Origin: Streptomyces phyllanthi
Lineage (GTDB): Bacteria; Actinomycetota; Actinomycetes; Streptomycetales; Streptomycetaceae
NCBI RefSeq assembly: GCF_009377205.1
Contig: NZ_VJZE01000004.1
Location: 19,403-83,402, forward strand
Length of the DNA stretch: 64,000 bases
Direction of reading: 5' to 3'
The notes under the pieces are model-generated. The model saw only the letters and a program-made list of their open reading frames with translations. It was not told the DNA's origin and searched no databases. Both the position numbers and the translations under genes were made by a program. Below are positions 27,006 through 35,576 of this stretch, piece by piece; positions within the stretch are counted from its first letter, which is position 1, and each line of letters opens with the position of its first letter.

Positions 27006-28348
27006 GCCGCACCGCCCGCGCGGGCAGGGCTGGGAAGACCGTTGAGAGGGGTGAGGTCGAGGACCGCCCGCACCGTCCATCCTCCGCCGGGAGCGGGTCC
27101 CGCGGTGACGGTCCCGTTGTACAGGGCTGCGCGTTCTCTCATACCGGTGAGACCTTGTCCTTGGCCGTCGGACGGTTCGGGCCGGGCGGCTCCCGGACCC
27201 GGGCCGGTGTCCTGGACGTCGATGCGCAGTTCCCTGTCCTCAGCGGTCACCGCGAGGTCGATCCGCGTGTCGCGACCAGCGTGTTTGAGGGCGTTGGTGA
27301 GCGCCTCCTGGACGATACGGTAGACGGTCAGCTGGACACCACGGTCCGGGCTGTCCAGGTCGCCGCTGGTGCGGTAGACGACCTGCGGACCCGCGGCGCG
27401 GATACGGGCGCACAGGGCATTGATGTCCACGATGCGCGGCTGCGGGCTGAGCTGGGTGGCGTCGGGAGTGTCGTGATGGTCGCGCAGCACGCCCAGCGTG
27501 CGGCGCAGTTCCCCCAGTGCCTGGCGTCCCGTGTCACCGATCATGAGCAGAGCCTGCTTGCCGCGTTCGGGGGTGTTGTCGGCCGCCCGTGCGCCGCCGT
27601 CCGCGAGGGTGATGATGACGGAGAGGTTGTGGCCGACGATGTCGTGCATCTCGCGGGCGACCCGGGCACGCTCGGCGGCCGCGGCCAGCCGGCTGCGCTG
27701 GTCGCGTTCGATCTCCAGGCGGGCCGCGCGGTCGTGCAGGGCCGCGAGCTGGGCCCGCCGCACGCGTACGGCGAGGCCCAGCGCGACCGCGGCGATGATG
27801 GTGGTGCACAGGAAGAACAGCCCGTCCACGATCGACACGTCGCCCCGCAGCCGCAGGGCGACCAGTCCGAGTGCGACCGCCAGCACGGCGCAGGCCACGG
27901 GCAGATGGCGCGGCCGCCCGCGCAGGGCGAGGTTGTAGAGGGCGATCAGCGCGGCCACGCCTGCGCGCAGCCAGACGCCCAGAGCGCACTGGACGAGGAG
28001 CACCGCGGCGATCACGGTGAACGTCAGGGCCGGTCTTCTGCGCCGCCACAGCAAGGGCAGCAGCAGTCCCGCCTGCAGGGTGATCGTCCACGGCCAGGGC
28101 AGGCTGACGAAGGCGATGTCGATTTTCTGCGGGCGTTCCCCGGACATCAGGTCGGGCACGCACAGCACGGGGATCAGAGCGACGACCAGACCTGCGTCCA
28201 GCAGCCATGGATGGTTCCGGTCGGTCTGTCTGAAGCGCCGGCCGATGCCGGCCATCCGCCTGACCAGCGGGTGGTCCCACATGGCCGCTGTTTCTGCAGA
28301 TGACAGGCGGGGGTCGGTCCCCGGCGGGGCGGTGTAGTCGGTGCTCAT
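27002..28348 (-). CDS. sensor histidine kinase (HisKA_3 type)
   Basis: 448 aa from the ATG at 28348. Several membrane helices lie at about residues 50-195, then a dimerisation helix with the phospho-acceptor His235 in REMHDIVGHNLSVII. The HATPase part has the N-box EALTNALKHAGRDTRI and the G-box QGLTGMRERAALYNG. The kinase belongs to the NarX/DesK-like class that pairs with LuxR-type regulators. It lies 91 bases downstream of the permease gene, on the same strand, so exporter and two-component genes may form one operon. Confidence 0.95.
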   Translation of the reverse strand: MSTDYTAPPGTDPRLSSAETAAMWDHPLVRRMAGIGRRFRQTDRNHPWLLDAGLVVALIPVLCVPDLMSGERPQKIDIAFVSLPWPWTITLQAGLLLPLLWRRRRPALTFTVIAAVLLVQCALGVWLRAGVAALIALYNLALRGRPRHLPVACAVLAVALGLVALRLRGDVSIVDGLFFLCTTIIAAVALGLAVRVRRAQLAALHDRAARLEIERDQRSRLAAAAERARVAREMHDIVGHNLSVIITLADGGARAADNTPERGKQALLMIGDTGRQALGELRRTLGVLRDHHDTPDATQLSPQPRIVDINALCARIRAAGPQVVYRTSGDLDSPDRGVQLTVYRIVQEALTNALKHAGRDTRIDLAVTAEDRELRIDVQDTGPGPGAARPEPSDGQGQGLTGMRERAALYNGTVTAGPAPGGGWTVRAVLDLTPLNGLPSPARAGGAA

Positions 28349-28438
28349 GGGTGTCACCTGTCCATCGTGGTTCACAACGGCCGGGCGGCACGGCAACCGA
28401 CCAGGTCGGTACCGCACCGCCCGCGAGCAGGGGCCGTA

Positions 28439-29302
28439 TCACGCATCCTTGCGCACCAGACGGTACGCGGCGCCCGCCAGTGCGAGCGCGGTCCAGCCGA
28501 GGAGGACCAGGAGCCCGGCGGTGGGCGAGAGGCTCGCCGCGTCGTGGGTCAGCGAGTACATCGACTCACCCGCGTTGCTGGGCAGGTACTTGCTGACGTC
28601 GTCCTGCCACGAGTTGGGCAGCAGCGAGGTCAGGCCGGGCACCAGCATCAGCGTGCCGACCAGGACGGCGATACCGCCCGCGACGGAGCGGAACAGCGCG
28701 CCCAGCGCGGTGCCGATCACGGCGATCAGACCGAGGTACAGGCCTGCGCCCAGCAGGCCGCGTACGACCCCGGAGTCGGACAGCGAGAGCTCCGCCGCCG
28801 TGCCGGACACCAGTTCGTTCGCGATCGGGAAGGCGATGAAGGCGCCGATGGCACCGAGGGCGAAAGCGACGAGGCCGAACACCGCCGACTTCGACCACAG
28901 CACCGGCAGTCGGCGCGGGACCGCGGCGAGCGTGGAGCGGATCATGCCGGTGGAGTACTCGCCGGCGGTGACCAGCACGCCCAGGACGCCGAACGCCATC
29001 TGTGCCAGTGAGATGCCGAACAGGGAGAGGCTGAGCGCCGTGCCGTTGCTCAGATCCCCGTTGGGACCGCTGCCGTCCGGGCCGCCTCCGGACTCGTACT
29101 GCCAGGCGGCGATGACGCCGAACGCGATCAGGAACACCAGGCCCAGGCCCAGGGTGATCCAGGTGGAGCGGAGCGTCCACAGTTTGGACCACTCCGAGCG
29201 CAGGACCCTCAGGCCGGTGACCTTGTACCGCGGACCTGACCGCTGTGCGGCCGCGGGCGGCGGCGCGGGGGTGGCGCTGTGGGTCTCGGTCATCGTGGTC
29301 AT
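28439..29302 (-). CDS. ABC-2-type transporter permease
   Basis: 287 aa, ATG overlapping the stop of the ATPase gene (ATGA). The N-terminal 30 residues are cytoplasmic and Pro/Ala-rich. Next comes the classic GLRVLRSEWSKLWTLRSTW entry and six membrane helices, including GVLGVLVTAGEYSTGMIRSTLAAVPRR, the conserved cytoplasmic coupling helix of ABC-2 permeases. With the ATPase it forms an exporter of the drug- or peptide-extrusion type. The substrate is not known. Confidence 0.95.
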   Translation of the reverse strand: MTTMTETHSATPAPPPAAAQRSGPRYKVTGLRVLRSEWSKLWTLRSTWITLGLGLVFLIAFGVIAAWQYESGGGPDGSGPNGDLSNGTALSLSLFGISLAQMAFGVLGVLVTAGEYSTGMIRSTLAAVPRRLPVLWSKSAVFGLVAFALGAIGAFIAFPIANELVSGTAAELSLSDSGVVRGLLGAGLYLGLIAVIGTALGALFRSVAGGIAVLVGTLMLVPGLTSLLPNSWQDDVSKYLPSNAGESMYSLTHDAASLSPTAGLLVLLGWTALALAGAAYRLVRKDA

Positions 29303-30234
29303 GCCGCCCTCCCGGAGGTGTCGACGGTGCCGGCGCCGTGGTACTCGACGGCGTCGTGGGTCAGTTCCATGAAGGCCTGCTCCAGGGAGACGGTCCTGGA
29401 GCTGAGCTCGAACAGGGCGATGCCGTGCTCGGCGGCCTTGAGTCCGATGGCGCGCGCGGACAGTCCGGTCACGTGCAGGTGCTCGGAGCCGACCTCGCCG
29501 CTGATCTCGACGCCGGGGCCGGAGAGGATCTCCCGCAGGCGGGCGGGCTGGTCGCTGGCCACGGTCACCGCGTCCCCGCCGTGCATGCGCACCAGCTCCC
29601 GCACGGTGGTGTCGGCCAGCAGACGTCCGCGCCCGACGATGATCAGGTGGTCGGCGACCAGTGCCATCTCGCTCATGAGGTGGGACGAGACGAAGACCGT
29701 GCGGCCCTCTTCGGCAAGTCCGGTGAGCAGGTTGCGGATCCACAGGACTCCGTCGGGGTCCAGCCCGTTGACCGGTTCGTCGAGCATGACGGTGGCCGGG
29801 TCACCCAGGAGTGCCGCGGCGATGCCCAGGCGCTGGCCCATACCGAGGGAGAAGGCACCGGCCCGCTTCCTGGCCACCGCCTGCAGGCCGGTCAGTTCGA
29901 TGACCTCCTCCACCCGGCGGCGCGGAATGCCGTGGGTGTGGGCCTGCACCATCAGGTGGTCGAACGCGGACCGGCCCGGGTGGATCGACCTGGCCTCCAA
30001 CAGCGCGCCGATCTCCTGCAACGGCGCGGAGTGCTGGGCATAGCGCTTGCCGTTGACCTTCACACTGCCGCTGGTCGGTGCGTCCAGTCCCACGATCATG
30101 CGCATGGTGGTGGACTTGCCGGCACCGTTCGGGCCGAGGAATCCGGTGACGGTGCCAGGCCTGACGACGAAGTCCAGGCGGTCGACCGCCGTCTTCTCGC
30201 CGTACCGCTTCGTCAGCTGCTGTACCTCGATCAC
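29299..30234 (-). CDS. ABC transporter ATP-binding protein
   Basis: 311 aa; GTG at 30234 chosen because GAGGGA lies six bases upstream. Walker A FLGPNGAGKSTTMRMI (about 33-48), signature FSLGMGQRLGIAAALLG, Walker B TVMLDEPVNGLDPDG and switch FVSSHLMSEM are intact. The C-terminal 80 residues are the accessory domain of ABC-2 exporters. It powers the overlapping permease. A perfect 20-bp palindrome stands 112 bases upstream. Confidence 0.96.
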   Translation of the reverse strand: MIEVQQLTKRYGEKTAVDRLDFVVRPGTVTGFLGPNGAGKSTTMRMIVGLDAPTSGSVKVNGKRYAQHSAPLQEIGALLEARSIHPGRSAFDHLMVQAHTHGIPRRRVEEVIELTGLQAVARKRAGAFSLGMGQRLGIAAALLGDPATVMLDEPVNGLDPDGVLWIRNLLTGLAEEGRTVFVSSHLMSEMALVADHLIIVGRGRLLADTTVRELVRMHGGDAVTVASDQPARLREILSGPGVEISGEVGSEHLHVTGLSARAIGLKAAEHGIALFELSSRTVSLEQAFMELTHDAVEYHGAGTVDTSGRAA

Positions 30235-30691
30235 GGTCACTCCCTCACGTCTGGCCACTGGCCTCTACCGGGCTTCGTTCACCGGTAACGCTAGGAGTCC
30301 GGGAACCGGAGACCTTGGTACCCAGGAGAGCAATGACGGGGAGGCGGTGGTACCGCGGTACCACCTGGAACGTCCGTACCGTGCCCCCGGGTTCGGTGGA
30401 CGGAACGCGCGATGTCAGTGGCCGTGGCCCGCGACGCACGCCCGACGCACGGCCGCGTACGAGCACCGCTGGAACCGCTTCGAACCGCTCCCCGCAGCGC
30501 AGGCCTTCCCGGCCGCGTCCCCCTCAGTGGCGGCACCCCGAAGCCGGCGCCGAGGCGGGGTGCCCGCGAACCGTTTACTCGACGGCTGTCAGACGCGCGC
30601 TGATCCTGCGTGCGTCAGCCCTGCGCGCCACCGGATCGGCGTGACGGTACCGACCGTCCTTGTCGTCGGCCCCGGCCGGCTCCGCCCGGGA
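30235..30691. other. 457-bp gap upstream of the ABC exporter operon
   Basis: No supported gene. It contains the exporter promoter region with a 20-bp palindrome at 30346-30365. Confidence 0.55.
30346..30365. promoter_or_regulatory. perfect 20-bp palindrome, candidate operator
   Basis: GGTGGTACCGCGGTACCACC is fully self-complementary. It lies 112 bases before the start of the ABC ATPase gene, where an operator for the LuxR-type regulator of this operon would be expected. Confidence 0.55.
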
Positions 30692-31099
30692 CTATGAGCG
30701 CTCCATCACATGCTTGAGCCTGATCAGGTCGGCGAACACGGCCTCCGCATCGCGTTCGAAGTCCACGTCACTCGTCCCCGGCTGCCGGCGAAGAGTGAAC
30801 ACGACCTCGCACCCGGCGCCGTCGACGGTCACCCGCACCGGATTGTGGAAGGTCTCACCCGTGGGCAACGTGACGTCGTGGTCGAGTACGCCGAACTCGT
30901 TCCTGGCCGCGAAGGCGACCACGGCCCGCCCCATGGGTGACTCCACGATCCATTGCCCATCGACCCTTTCGACGGAGCTACACAGCCCGGGAGCCCACTC
31001 AGGCAGGTTGGACGGGTTCGACGCGTAGTCGTACACCTCCTCGGCGAGCCGATCGATATGTGTGCTGATGTGCCGGGAGTCCGAAACCTCGGTGTCCAT
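30692..31099 (-). CDS. SRPBCC-family protein
   Basis: 135 aa from the ATG at 31099. It reads ISTHIDRLAEEVYDYASNPSNLPEWAPGLCSSVERV, the usual opening of a SRPBCC helix-grip domain, and ends with a long amphipathic helix (DAEAVFADLIRLKHVMERS). The middle strand VRVTVDGAGCEVVFTLRRQPG fits the same fold. It is likely a ligand-binding or cyclase-like protein with no identifiable ligand. Confidence 0.86.
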   Translation of the reverse strand: MDTEVSDSRHISTHIDRLAEEVYDYASNPSNLPEWAPGLCSSVERVDGQWIVESPMGRAVVAFAARNEFGVLDHDVTLPTGETFHNPVRVTVDGAGCEVVFTLRRQPGTSDVDFERDAEAVFADLIRLKHVMERS

Positions 31100-31299
31100 G
31101 GCCGCGACGCTATCGGGCCGCTGCCGACGCCGTCTTGAACAGATCGGTCACGGCAGGCAGGTGGTCGGTCGAGGATGAGGACCCGCCCGAAGGAGGCGTA
31201 CACCACCCGCAGCAGCGTCGACTCCGGATCGGTGCCGTGGAGCGGCACCGCCACCGGGATGAGCGCCCGACGGGATCGGGTCCAGGCACTCGACGGTGG

Positions 31300-31503
31300 A
31301 GGCGGTCACCGCCCACGGCACGGGGACGGAGCCGATCACCACACCCGGGGACACCACCCCCAGGACCACCACCAGACCAGCCGGACCGGCGAGCCCGCGC
31401 AGCGCGGTGACGGCGCCCGGGCCGCGCCGACCGGGGCCCCGCCGGGACCGGTACCGGTCCCGGCGGACTCCCCCTTCACGGACGCGATGACCGACGGTGT
31501 CAC
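31300..31503 (-). pseudogene. decayed ABC permease start (frameshifted)
   Basis: A GTG overlapping the stop of the binding-protein gene (GTGA at about 31500) opens a frame that breaks off after some 50 codons. A neighbouring frame then reads LRGLAGPAGLVVVLGVVSPG and PVPWAVTASTVECL, the pattern of the N terminus of a SsuC/TauC-type permease. No full permease or ATPase follows before the SRPBCC gene. I read it as a permease lost by frameshift and deletion, with low certainty. Confidence 0.35.
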
Positions 31504-32477
31504 GGGAACAGCGCCTCCAGGTCGGGCTTCTTGTCACCGAAGAGTCCGTCCTGCTCACCGAGCGAGGCCAGCTTCTCCAGCGAGGCCATGTCGTACTCCG
31601 CGGGCCACGACGGCAGCGTCAGGTTCTTCAGCACCTCGCCGTCGATCTTCGTGTAGGTGGTGAGGATCTGCCGCGCCTCGTCCGGGTGTGCGGAGGCGTA
31701 CGTGAGCGACTCGGTCATCGCCTCGGCGAACTTCTTCACCAGGTCGGGGTTTTCCTTCGTCAGCCGGGTCGAGGTGAAGTAGGTCGCCAGCGTGAGCTTG
31801 GGGTCGGTCTCGGCGAACGGCGACGTGACGACCCGGGCTCCCTGGGACTTCGCGATGGTCAGCGCCGGCTCGGCCATCCAGGCCGCGTCCACCTGGCCGC
31901 CGTCGAGGGCGGCCGGCATCTGATCGAAGGCCAGTTCGACGAACTCCACCTTGGAGGGATCACCGCCGTCCTTGCGGACCGCCTCGCGCACCGTGGTGTC
32001 ACCGATGTTCTGCAGGGTGTTGACCGCAACCGTTTTTCCGGCGAGGTCCTTGGCCGACTTGACCGGGCTGCTCTTCTTGACCGCCACGCCGCTGACGTCC
32101 GCCTCGGTGTCGCCGGTGGTGGCCGAGCCGTTGGCCACCGACGTCACCGGAACTCCCTTGGTCTGGGCGATCATCAGCGACGTGGTGTTGCTGAAGCCGA
32201 ACTGGAACTGTCCGCTCACCACACCGGGAATGATCGCGGCGCCACCCTGGGCGCTCTCCATCTTCAGATCGATGCCGCGGCTGCTGAAGAAGCCCTTCTT
32301 CCGGCCCAGATAGAGCGGTGCCACATCACCGATCGGAACGATGCCGACCTTGACCTCGGTGGCCTTGCCGCTACCCGAAGGCAAGGAACCACTCGTCCCG
32401 CCGGACGAGGATCCGCATCCGGCCGTACCGGCGACCGTGACCACTGCTATCGCAAGCCCGAGAATGCGCCGTCGCAT
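31500..32477 (-). CDS. ABC transporter substrate-binding lipoprotein (nitrate/sulfonate/taurine type)
   Basis: 325 aa from the ATG at 32477. A lipoprotein signal with lipobox AGTAGC ends at Cys21, followed by a Gly/Ser linker. The body is an SsuA/TauA-type binding protein: VKVGIVPIGDVAPLYLGRKKGFFSSRGIDL, AFDQMPAALDGGQVDAAWMAEP and the C-terminal TYTKIDGEVLKNLTLPSWP. It would deliver an aliphatic sulfonate, nitrate or heteroaromatic acid. No intact permease or ATPase is nearby, so it is orphaned. Confidence 0.94.
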   Translation of the reverse strand: MRRRILGLAIAVVTVAGTAGCGSSSGGTSGSLPSGSGKATEVKVGIVPIGDVAPLYLGRKKGFFSSRGIDLKMESAQGGAAIIPGVVSGQFQFGFSNTTSLMIAQTKGVPVTSVANGSATTGDTEADVSGVAVKKSSPVKSAKDLAGKTVAVNTLQNIGDTTVREAVRKDGGDPSKVEFVELAFDQMPAALDGGQVDAAWMAEPALTIAKSQGARVVTSPFAETDPKLTLATYFTSTRLTKENPDLVKKFAEAMTESLTYASAHPDEARQILTTYTKIDGEVLKNLTLPSWPAEYDMASLEKLASLGEQDGLFGDKKPDLEALFP

Positions 32478-33040
32478 AGGGCTCCTCCTGACGGAAGCAC
32501 GAAAGGGAAATGGTGCGCATTTTGCGCATTTATGAACTGAATTGAGCGAGTTGGGCGGACGCTATGCCGTTGCCGGACAAGTCGTCAATGGAGGCTCTGG
32601 GGAATTTTCAGTGGACTTGCCCGGCGCTTCCGTCGGCACGCGACGAGGGGCGCCGTTTCATCGCGCGGGGCAGCTCGCCGGCCACGAGGGCCCCGGCTGA
32701 TGTTGTGCAGCTTCTTGACGCGCGCAATCTACACGCCTACCTTCGCGGTGTCATTCCCCCGGACGAAGAAGACCGCGAAGGCCTGATCCAGCCGCCGGGC
32801 CGGGCTCATACAGAACGACCGCACAGGTCGATCCGTGGAGCGGCCCGCTTTCCGGTGGCCGCGCTCGTCGGACAAGGAGGCCTCTCCCGCGCTCCTGCCA
32901 GGAGCGCGGGCGGGTCCGACCGCGGACCGCACCGCCGTCACTCCCGGACCATCCAGGTTCGCGGCCGGTCCCGGACGGGACGCCGAACAAGTCGCACTGC
33001 GCCCGCCCCCTCTCCTCGCCAGGAAAAAGGAGCTCGCTTC
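32478..33040. other. 563-bp intergenic stretch
   Basis: No supported gene. It holds the promoter region of the binding-protein gene (an A/T-richer patch at 32510-32620) and a 12-bp inverted repeat, CCCGCGCTCCTG / CAGGAGCGCGGG, at 32886-32910 ahead of the secreted hydrolase. Confidence 0.6.
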
Positions 33041-34432
33041 GTGAAGTCCCGCATCCTCAGACGTACGCTCGTCGCCCTGGCGGCGCTGCTGCTCGCCGCG
33101 CCCCTCACTTCGGCTGCGCAGGCGGCAGGGACCGGCGCCCATCTCGAAGGCACGCTGCCCTCCGGTGCGACCTACGTGATGGACAGGCCGGAAGCCTGGA
33201 ACGGCACGGTCCTGTTGTACAGCCATGGCTACAACCCGGCCGGGCTGCCCAATCCCGCGCGGAACGCCCCCGACGACTCCACCAAGTCCCTTCTGCTGAA
33301 GGAGGGTTACGCGCTCATCGGCTCTTCCTACGCGAGCAACGGCTGGGCGGTGAGCGACGCGATACCGGACCAGCTCGCCACACTCGACGCCTTCACCTCG
33401 CACTTCGGCCCGGCCCGGCGCACCATCGCCTGGGGCACCTCCTACGGCGGGCTGGTGACCTCGCTGATCGCCGAGCGCCACCCTGCACGCATCAGCGGAT
33501 CGCTGTCCATGTGCGGCCTGCTCCAGGGCGGCGTGGCCAACTGGAACAACACCCTCGACGCGGTCTTCGCGCTGAAGACACTGCTCGCCCCCGGAGCGGA
33601 CATCCGCCTGACCGGTCTGGAGAGCCAGGCGGCCGCCGCCGAGGCGTCCGCCACTCTGGCCGGCGCCGTCACCGAGGCCCAGAACACGGCCTCGGGCCGG
33701 GCCCGTATCGCGCTGGCCGCCGCCCTTCAGGACATCCCCGGCTGGAACGACCCCTCCCAGACTCGGCCGGGACCGACCGACTGGGACGCCCAGCAGGCCA
33801 ACCAGTACCAGGCGCTCATGCTGCAGGTGAGGTTCCCGGCCTTCTCCTGGCGGCAGGAGGCCGAAAGCCGGGTCGGGGGCAACATGTCCTGGAACACCGG
33901 CGTCGACTACGCCACGATGCTCCACCGCTCCCCGCTGTACAAGGAGGTCGGCGAGCTCTACTCCAAGGCCGGTCTGTCCCTGCACGGGGACCTCGCCACG
34001 CTGAACCGCGCACCCCGGATCGCCGCCGACGCCGAGGCCGTCGAACGGATGGCCCGCACAAGCTCCTTCAGCGGCCGGCTGACCAAGCCACAACTGACCG
34101 TGCACACCACGGGTGACGGCCTCATCCCGGTACCGGCGGAGAACGCATACCGCAGGGCGGTCACCGCCGCGGGCTCCGCCCCCTTGCTGCGCCAGGCCTA
34201 CGTCGACAACGCGGGCCACTGCACGTTCAGCAGTGCCGAGCAGGCCGCCGCCCTGCAGGCCCTGGAGACCCGTATCGCCACGGGCAACTGGCAGGGCGTC
34301 GGTCCCGCCGCCCTCAACGCCCGCGCCACGCGGGCCGATCCGTCCGTACCCGCGCGCTACGTCGGCTACCGCCCGGCACCGTTCCCGCGCCCCTACGACC
34401 TGGCCCACCCCGCCGACCGGTACCGGCCCTGA
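33041..34432 (+). CDS. secreted alpha/beta hydrolase
   Basis: 463 aa, GTG start behind AAAAAGGAG. Residues 1-29 are a signal peptide ending in SAAQAA. The hydrolase features are LLYSHGYNPAGLPN near the start of the fold, the nucleophile elbow WGTSYGGLVTSL with the catalytic Ser, and the late segment DGLIPVPAENAYRRAV...YVDNAGHCTFSSAEQ that supplies Asp and His. The long helical insert in the middle (about residues 190-310) may form a lid. It may be an esterase or a peptidase of the prolyl-oligopeptidase type; the substrate is unknown. Confidence 0.9.
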   Translation: MKSRILRRTLVALAALLLAAPLTSAAQAAGTGAHLEGTLPSGATYVMDRPEAWNGTVLLYSHGYNPAGLPNPARNAPDDSTKSLLLKEGYALIGSSYASNGWAVSDAIPDQLATLDAFTSHFGPARRTIAWGTSYGGLVTSLIAERHPARISGSLSMCGLLQGGVANWNNTLDAVFALKTLLAPGADIRLTGLESQAAAAEASATLAGAVTEAQNTASGRARIALAAALQDIPGWNDPSQTRPGPTDWDAQQANQYQALMLQVRFPAFSWRQEAESRVGGNMSWNTGVDYATMLHRSPLYKEVGELYSKAGLSLHGDLATLNRAPRIAADAEAVERMARTSSFSGRLTKPQLTVHTTGDGLIPVPAENAYRRAVTAAGSAPLLRQAYVDNAGHCTFSSAEQAAALQALETRIATGNWQGVGPAALNARATRADPSVPARYVGYRPAPFPRPYDLAHPADRYRP

Positions 34433-34438
34433 GTCAGC

Positions 34439-34466
34439 GCCGCCCGCCGTGCCCACGGCGGGCGGC
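34439..34466. terminator. strong hairpin, bidirectional terminator
   Basis: GCCGCCCGCCGT and ACGGCGGGCGGC form a perfect 12-bp stem with a GCCC loop between the converging hydrolase and PaaX genes. Confidence 0.7.
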
Positions 34467-34582
34467 CGTCCCCTTGCCGACGAGACGCTCCCCCGGGTGA
34501 GCCGCTCCGGCGGGGACGGCGTTGCACCCCCGCGCCGCCCAGGACTCCCCGAGTGGCCCCCCGGCTGCGCCCCAGTCGCCTG

Positions 34583-35443
34583 TCACTTCCCGGCCGCGTG
34601 CCCGACGACGGAGGCGACGTACTCGAAGGCCGTGGCCTCGAGGAGTTCACGCAGTTCCCTGGCGAGTTCCTGGGCGGCCTCGCCGTGCCAGCCCGTCGGC
34701 AGCAGTTGTGCCGGCAACCCCGGATCCAGGTAGGGAAAGCGCATCCACTGCTCCAGGGCCAGGGTGTGGACGGCGAAGGCGTCGCCGGGTTCGGAGATAC
34801 CGCCCGGTTCCCTGACGGCCGTCAGCACCGGGGACCAGGAGCCCAGGTACTTGTCGTACGAGGCGGCGAGTTCTTCCAGGTTCCAGGCGCGGCGGGCGAG
34901 CTCGGCGGTGTCGCCGAGACCTTCGTGGCGGGCGGTGAAGGCGTCGACGTACTGTTCCAGCCCGAGCCTGCGCACCCATTTCAGAACAGCGGGAAGGACA
35001 CGGGCGGGAGCGATCCACAGGCCGCTGTCGAGCTGGCCCATACCGAGCCACACGAGTCGTTTGCGCAGGGTGTACCGCTTCTCCCGCTCGGCTTCGGGGA
35101 CCGAGAAGGACACGATGGCCCAGCCGTCCTCCAGGCGGGCCGGCGACAGCGGGGCGTAGACGACCTCGTCGCCCTCCTCGAAGATGAGCTGCGCCTTGGC
35201 GGTCGCGGCATAGCCGCGGACCGTGCCGCGCCGCTGCGGCGCCAGCAGGTCGCGGCGGGTCATCCGGGTCACCGCCGAGCGCGTGGCCTGGGCCGGTACT
35301 CCCAGCCGCTCCATGAGCGTGATCAGGTCGGCCACCGAGCACCAGCCCCGCACCAGCGGCGAGTAGCGCCCGTAGACGGCCAGGACCAGCAGCTGGGTGC
35401 TGTTCTTCGCCTCGTCCTGCGGTAGATCCACACCCAGCTTCAT
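34583..35443 (-). CDS. PaaX-family transcriptional regulator
   Basis: 286 aa from the ATG at 35443. The N-terminal winged helix is PaaX-like (STQLLVLAVYGRYS...LITLMERLGVPAQATRSAVTRMTRRDLL). A middle segment DGWAIVSFSVPEAEREKRYTLRKRLVWLGMGQLDSGLWIAP and the helical C-terminal domain complete the family. PaaX proteins repress aromatic or acyl-CoA catabolism and are released by acyl-CoA ligands. The divergent acyl-CoA dehydrogenase, 133 bases away, is the likely target. Confidence 0.95.
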   Translation of the reverse strand: MKLGVDLPQDEAKNSTQLLVLAVYGRYSPLVRGWCSVADLITLMERLGVPAQATRSAVTRMTRRDLLAPQRRGTVRGYAATAKAQLIFEEGDEVVYAPLSPARLEDGWAIVSFSVPEAEREKRYTLRKRLVWLGMGQLDSGLWIAPARVLPAVLKWVRRLGLEQYVDAFTARHEGLGDTAELARRAWNLEELAASYDKYLGSWSPVLTAVREPGGISEPGDAFAVHTLALEQWMRFPYLDPGLPAQLLPTGWHGEAAQELARELRELLEATAFEYVASVVGHAAGK

Positions 35444-35481
35444 ACCTCATCTCGCTCCCCGGCTTCACACACCCCCGGTTT

Positions 35482-35519
35482 TATGTCGCACTGCTTCCGG
35501 TCGCGCGTTATCCGACATA
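35482..35519. promoter_or_regulatory. inverted repeat in the paaX / acyl-CoA dehydrogenase promoter
   Basis: TATGTCG (35482-35488) and CGACATA (35513-35519) form a perfect 7-bp inverted repeat spaced by 24 bases, a candidate PaaX-type operator. Confidence 0.45.
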
Positions 35520-35576
35520 CCCTGTGCCCGTTCCACACCGCCACGGCGGAGGTACCACCGAGGAGACACCACCCGT

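Noticed and set aside
31110..31316. Minus-strand frames between the SRPBCC gene and the permease remnant
   Set aside because: Segments such as STLLRVVYASFGRVLILD look protein-like and might be an ATPase remnant, but no motif is complete enough to call.
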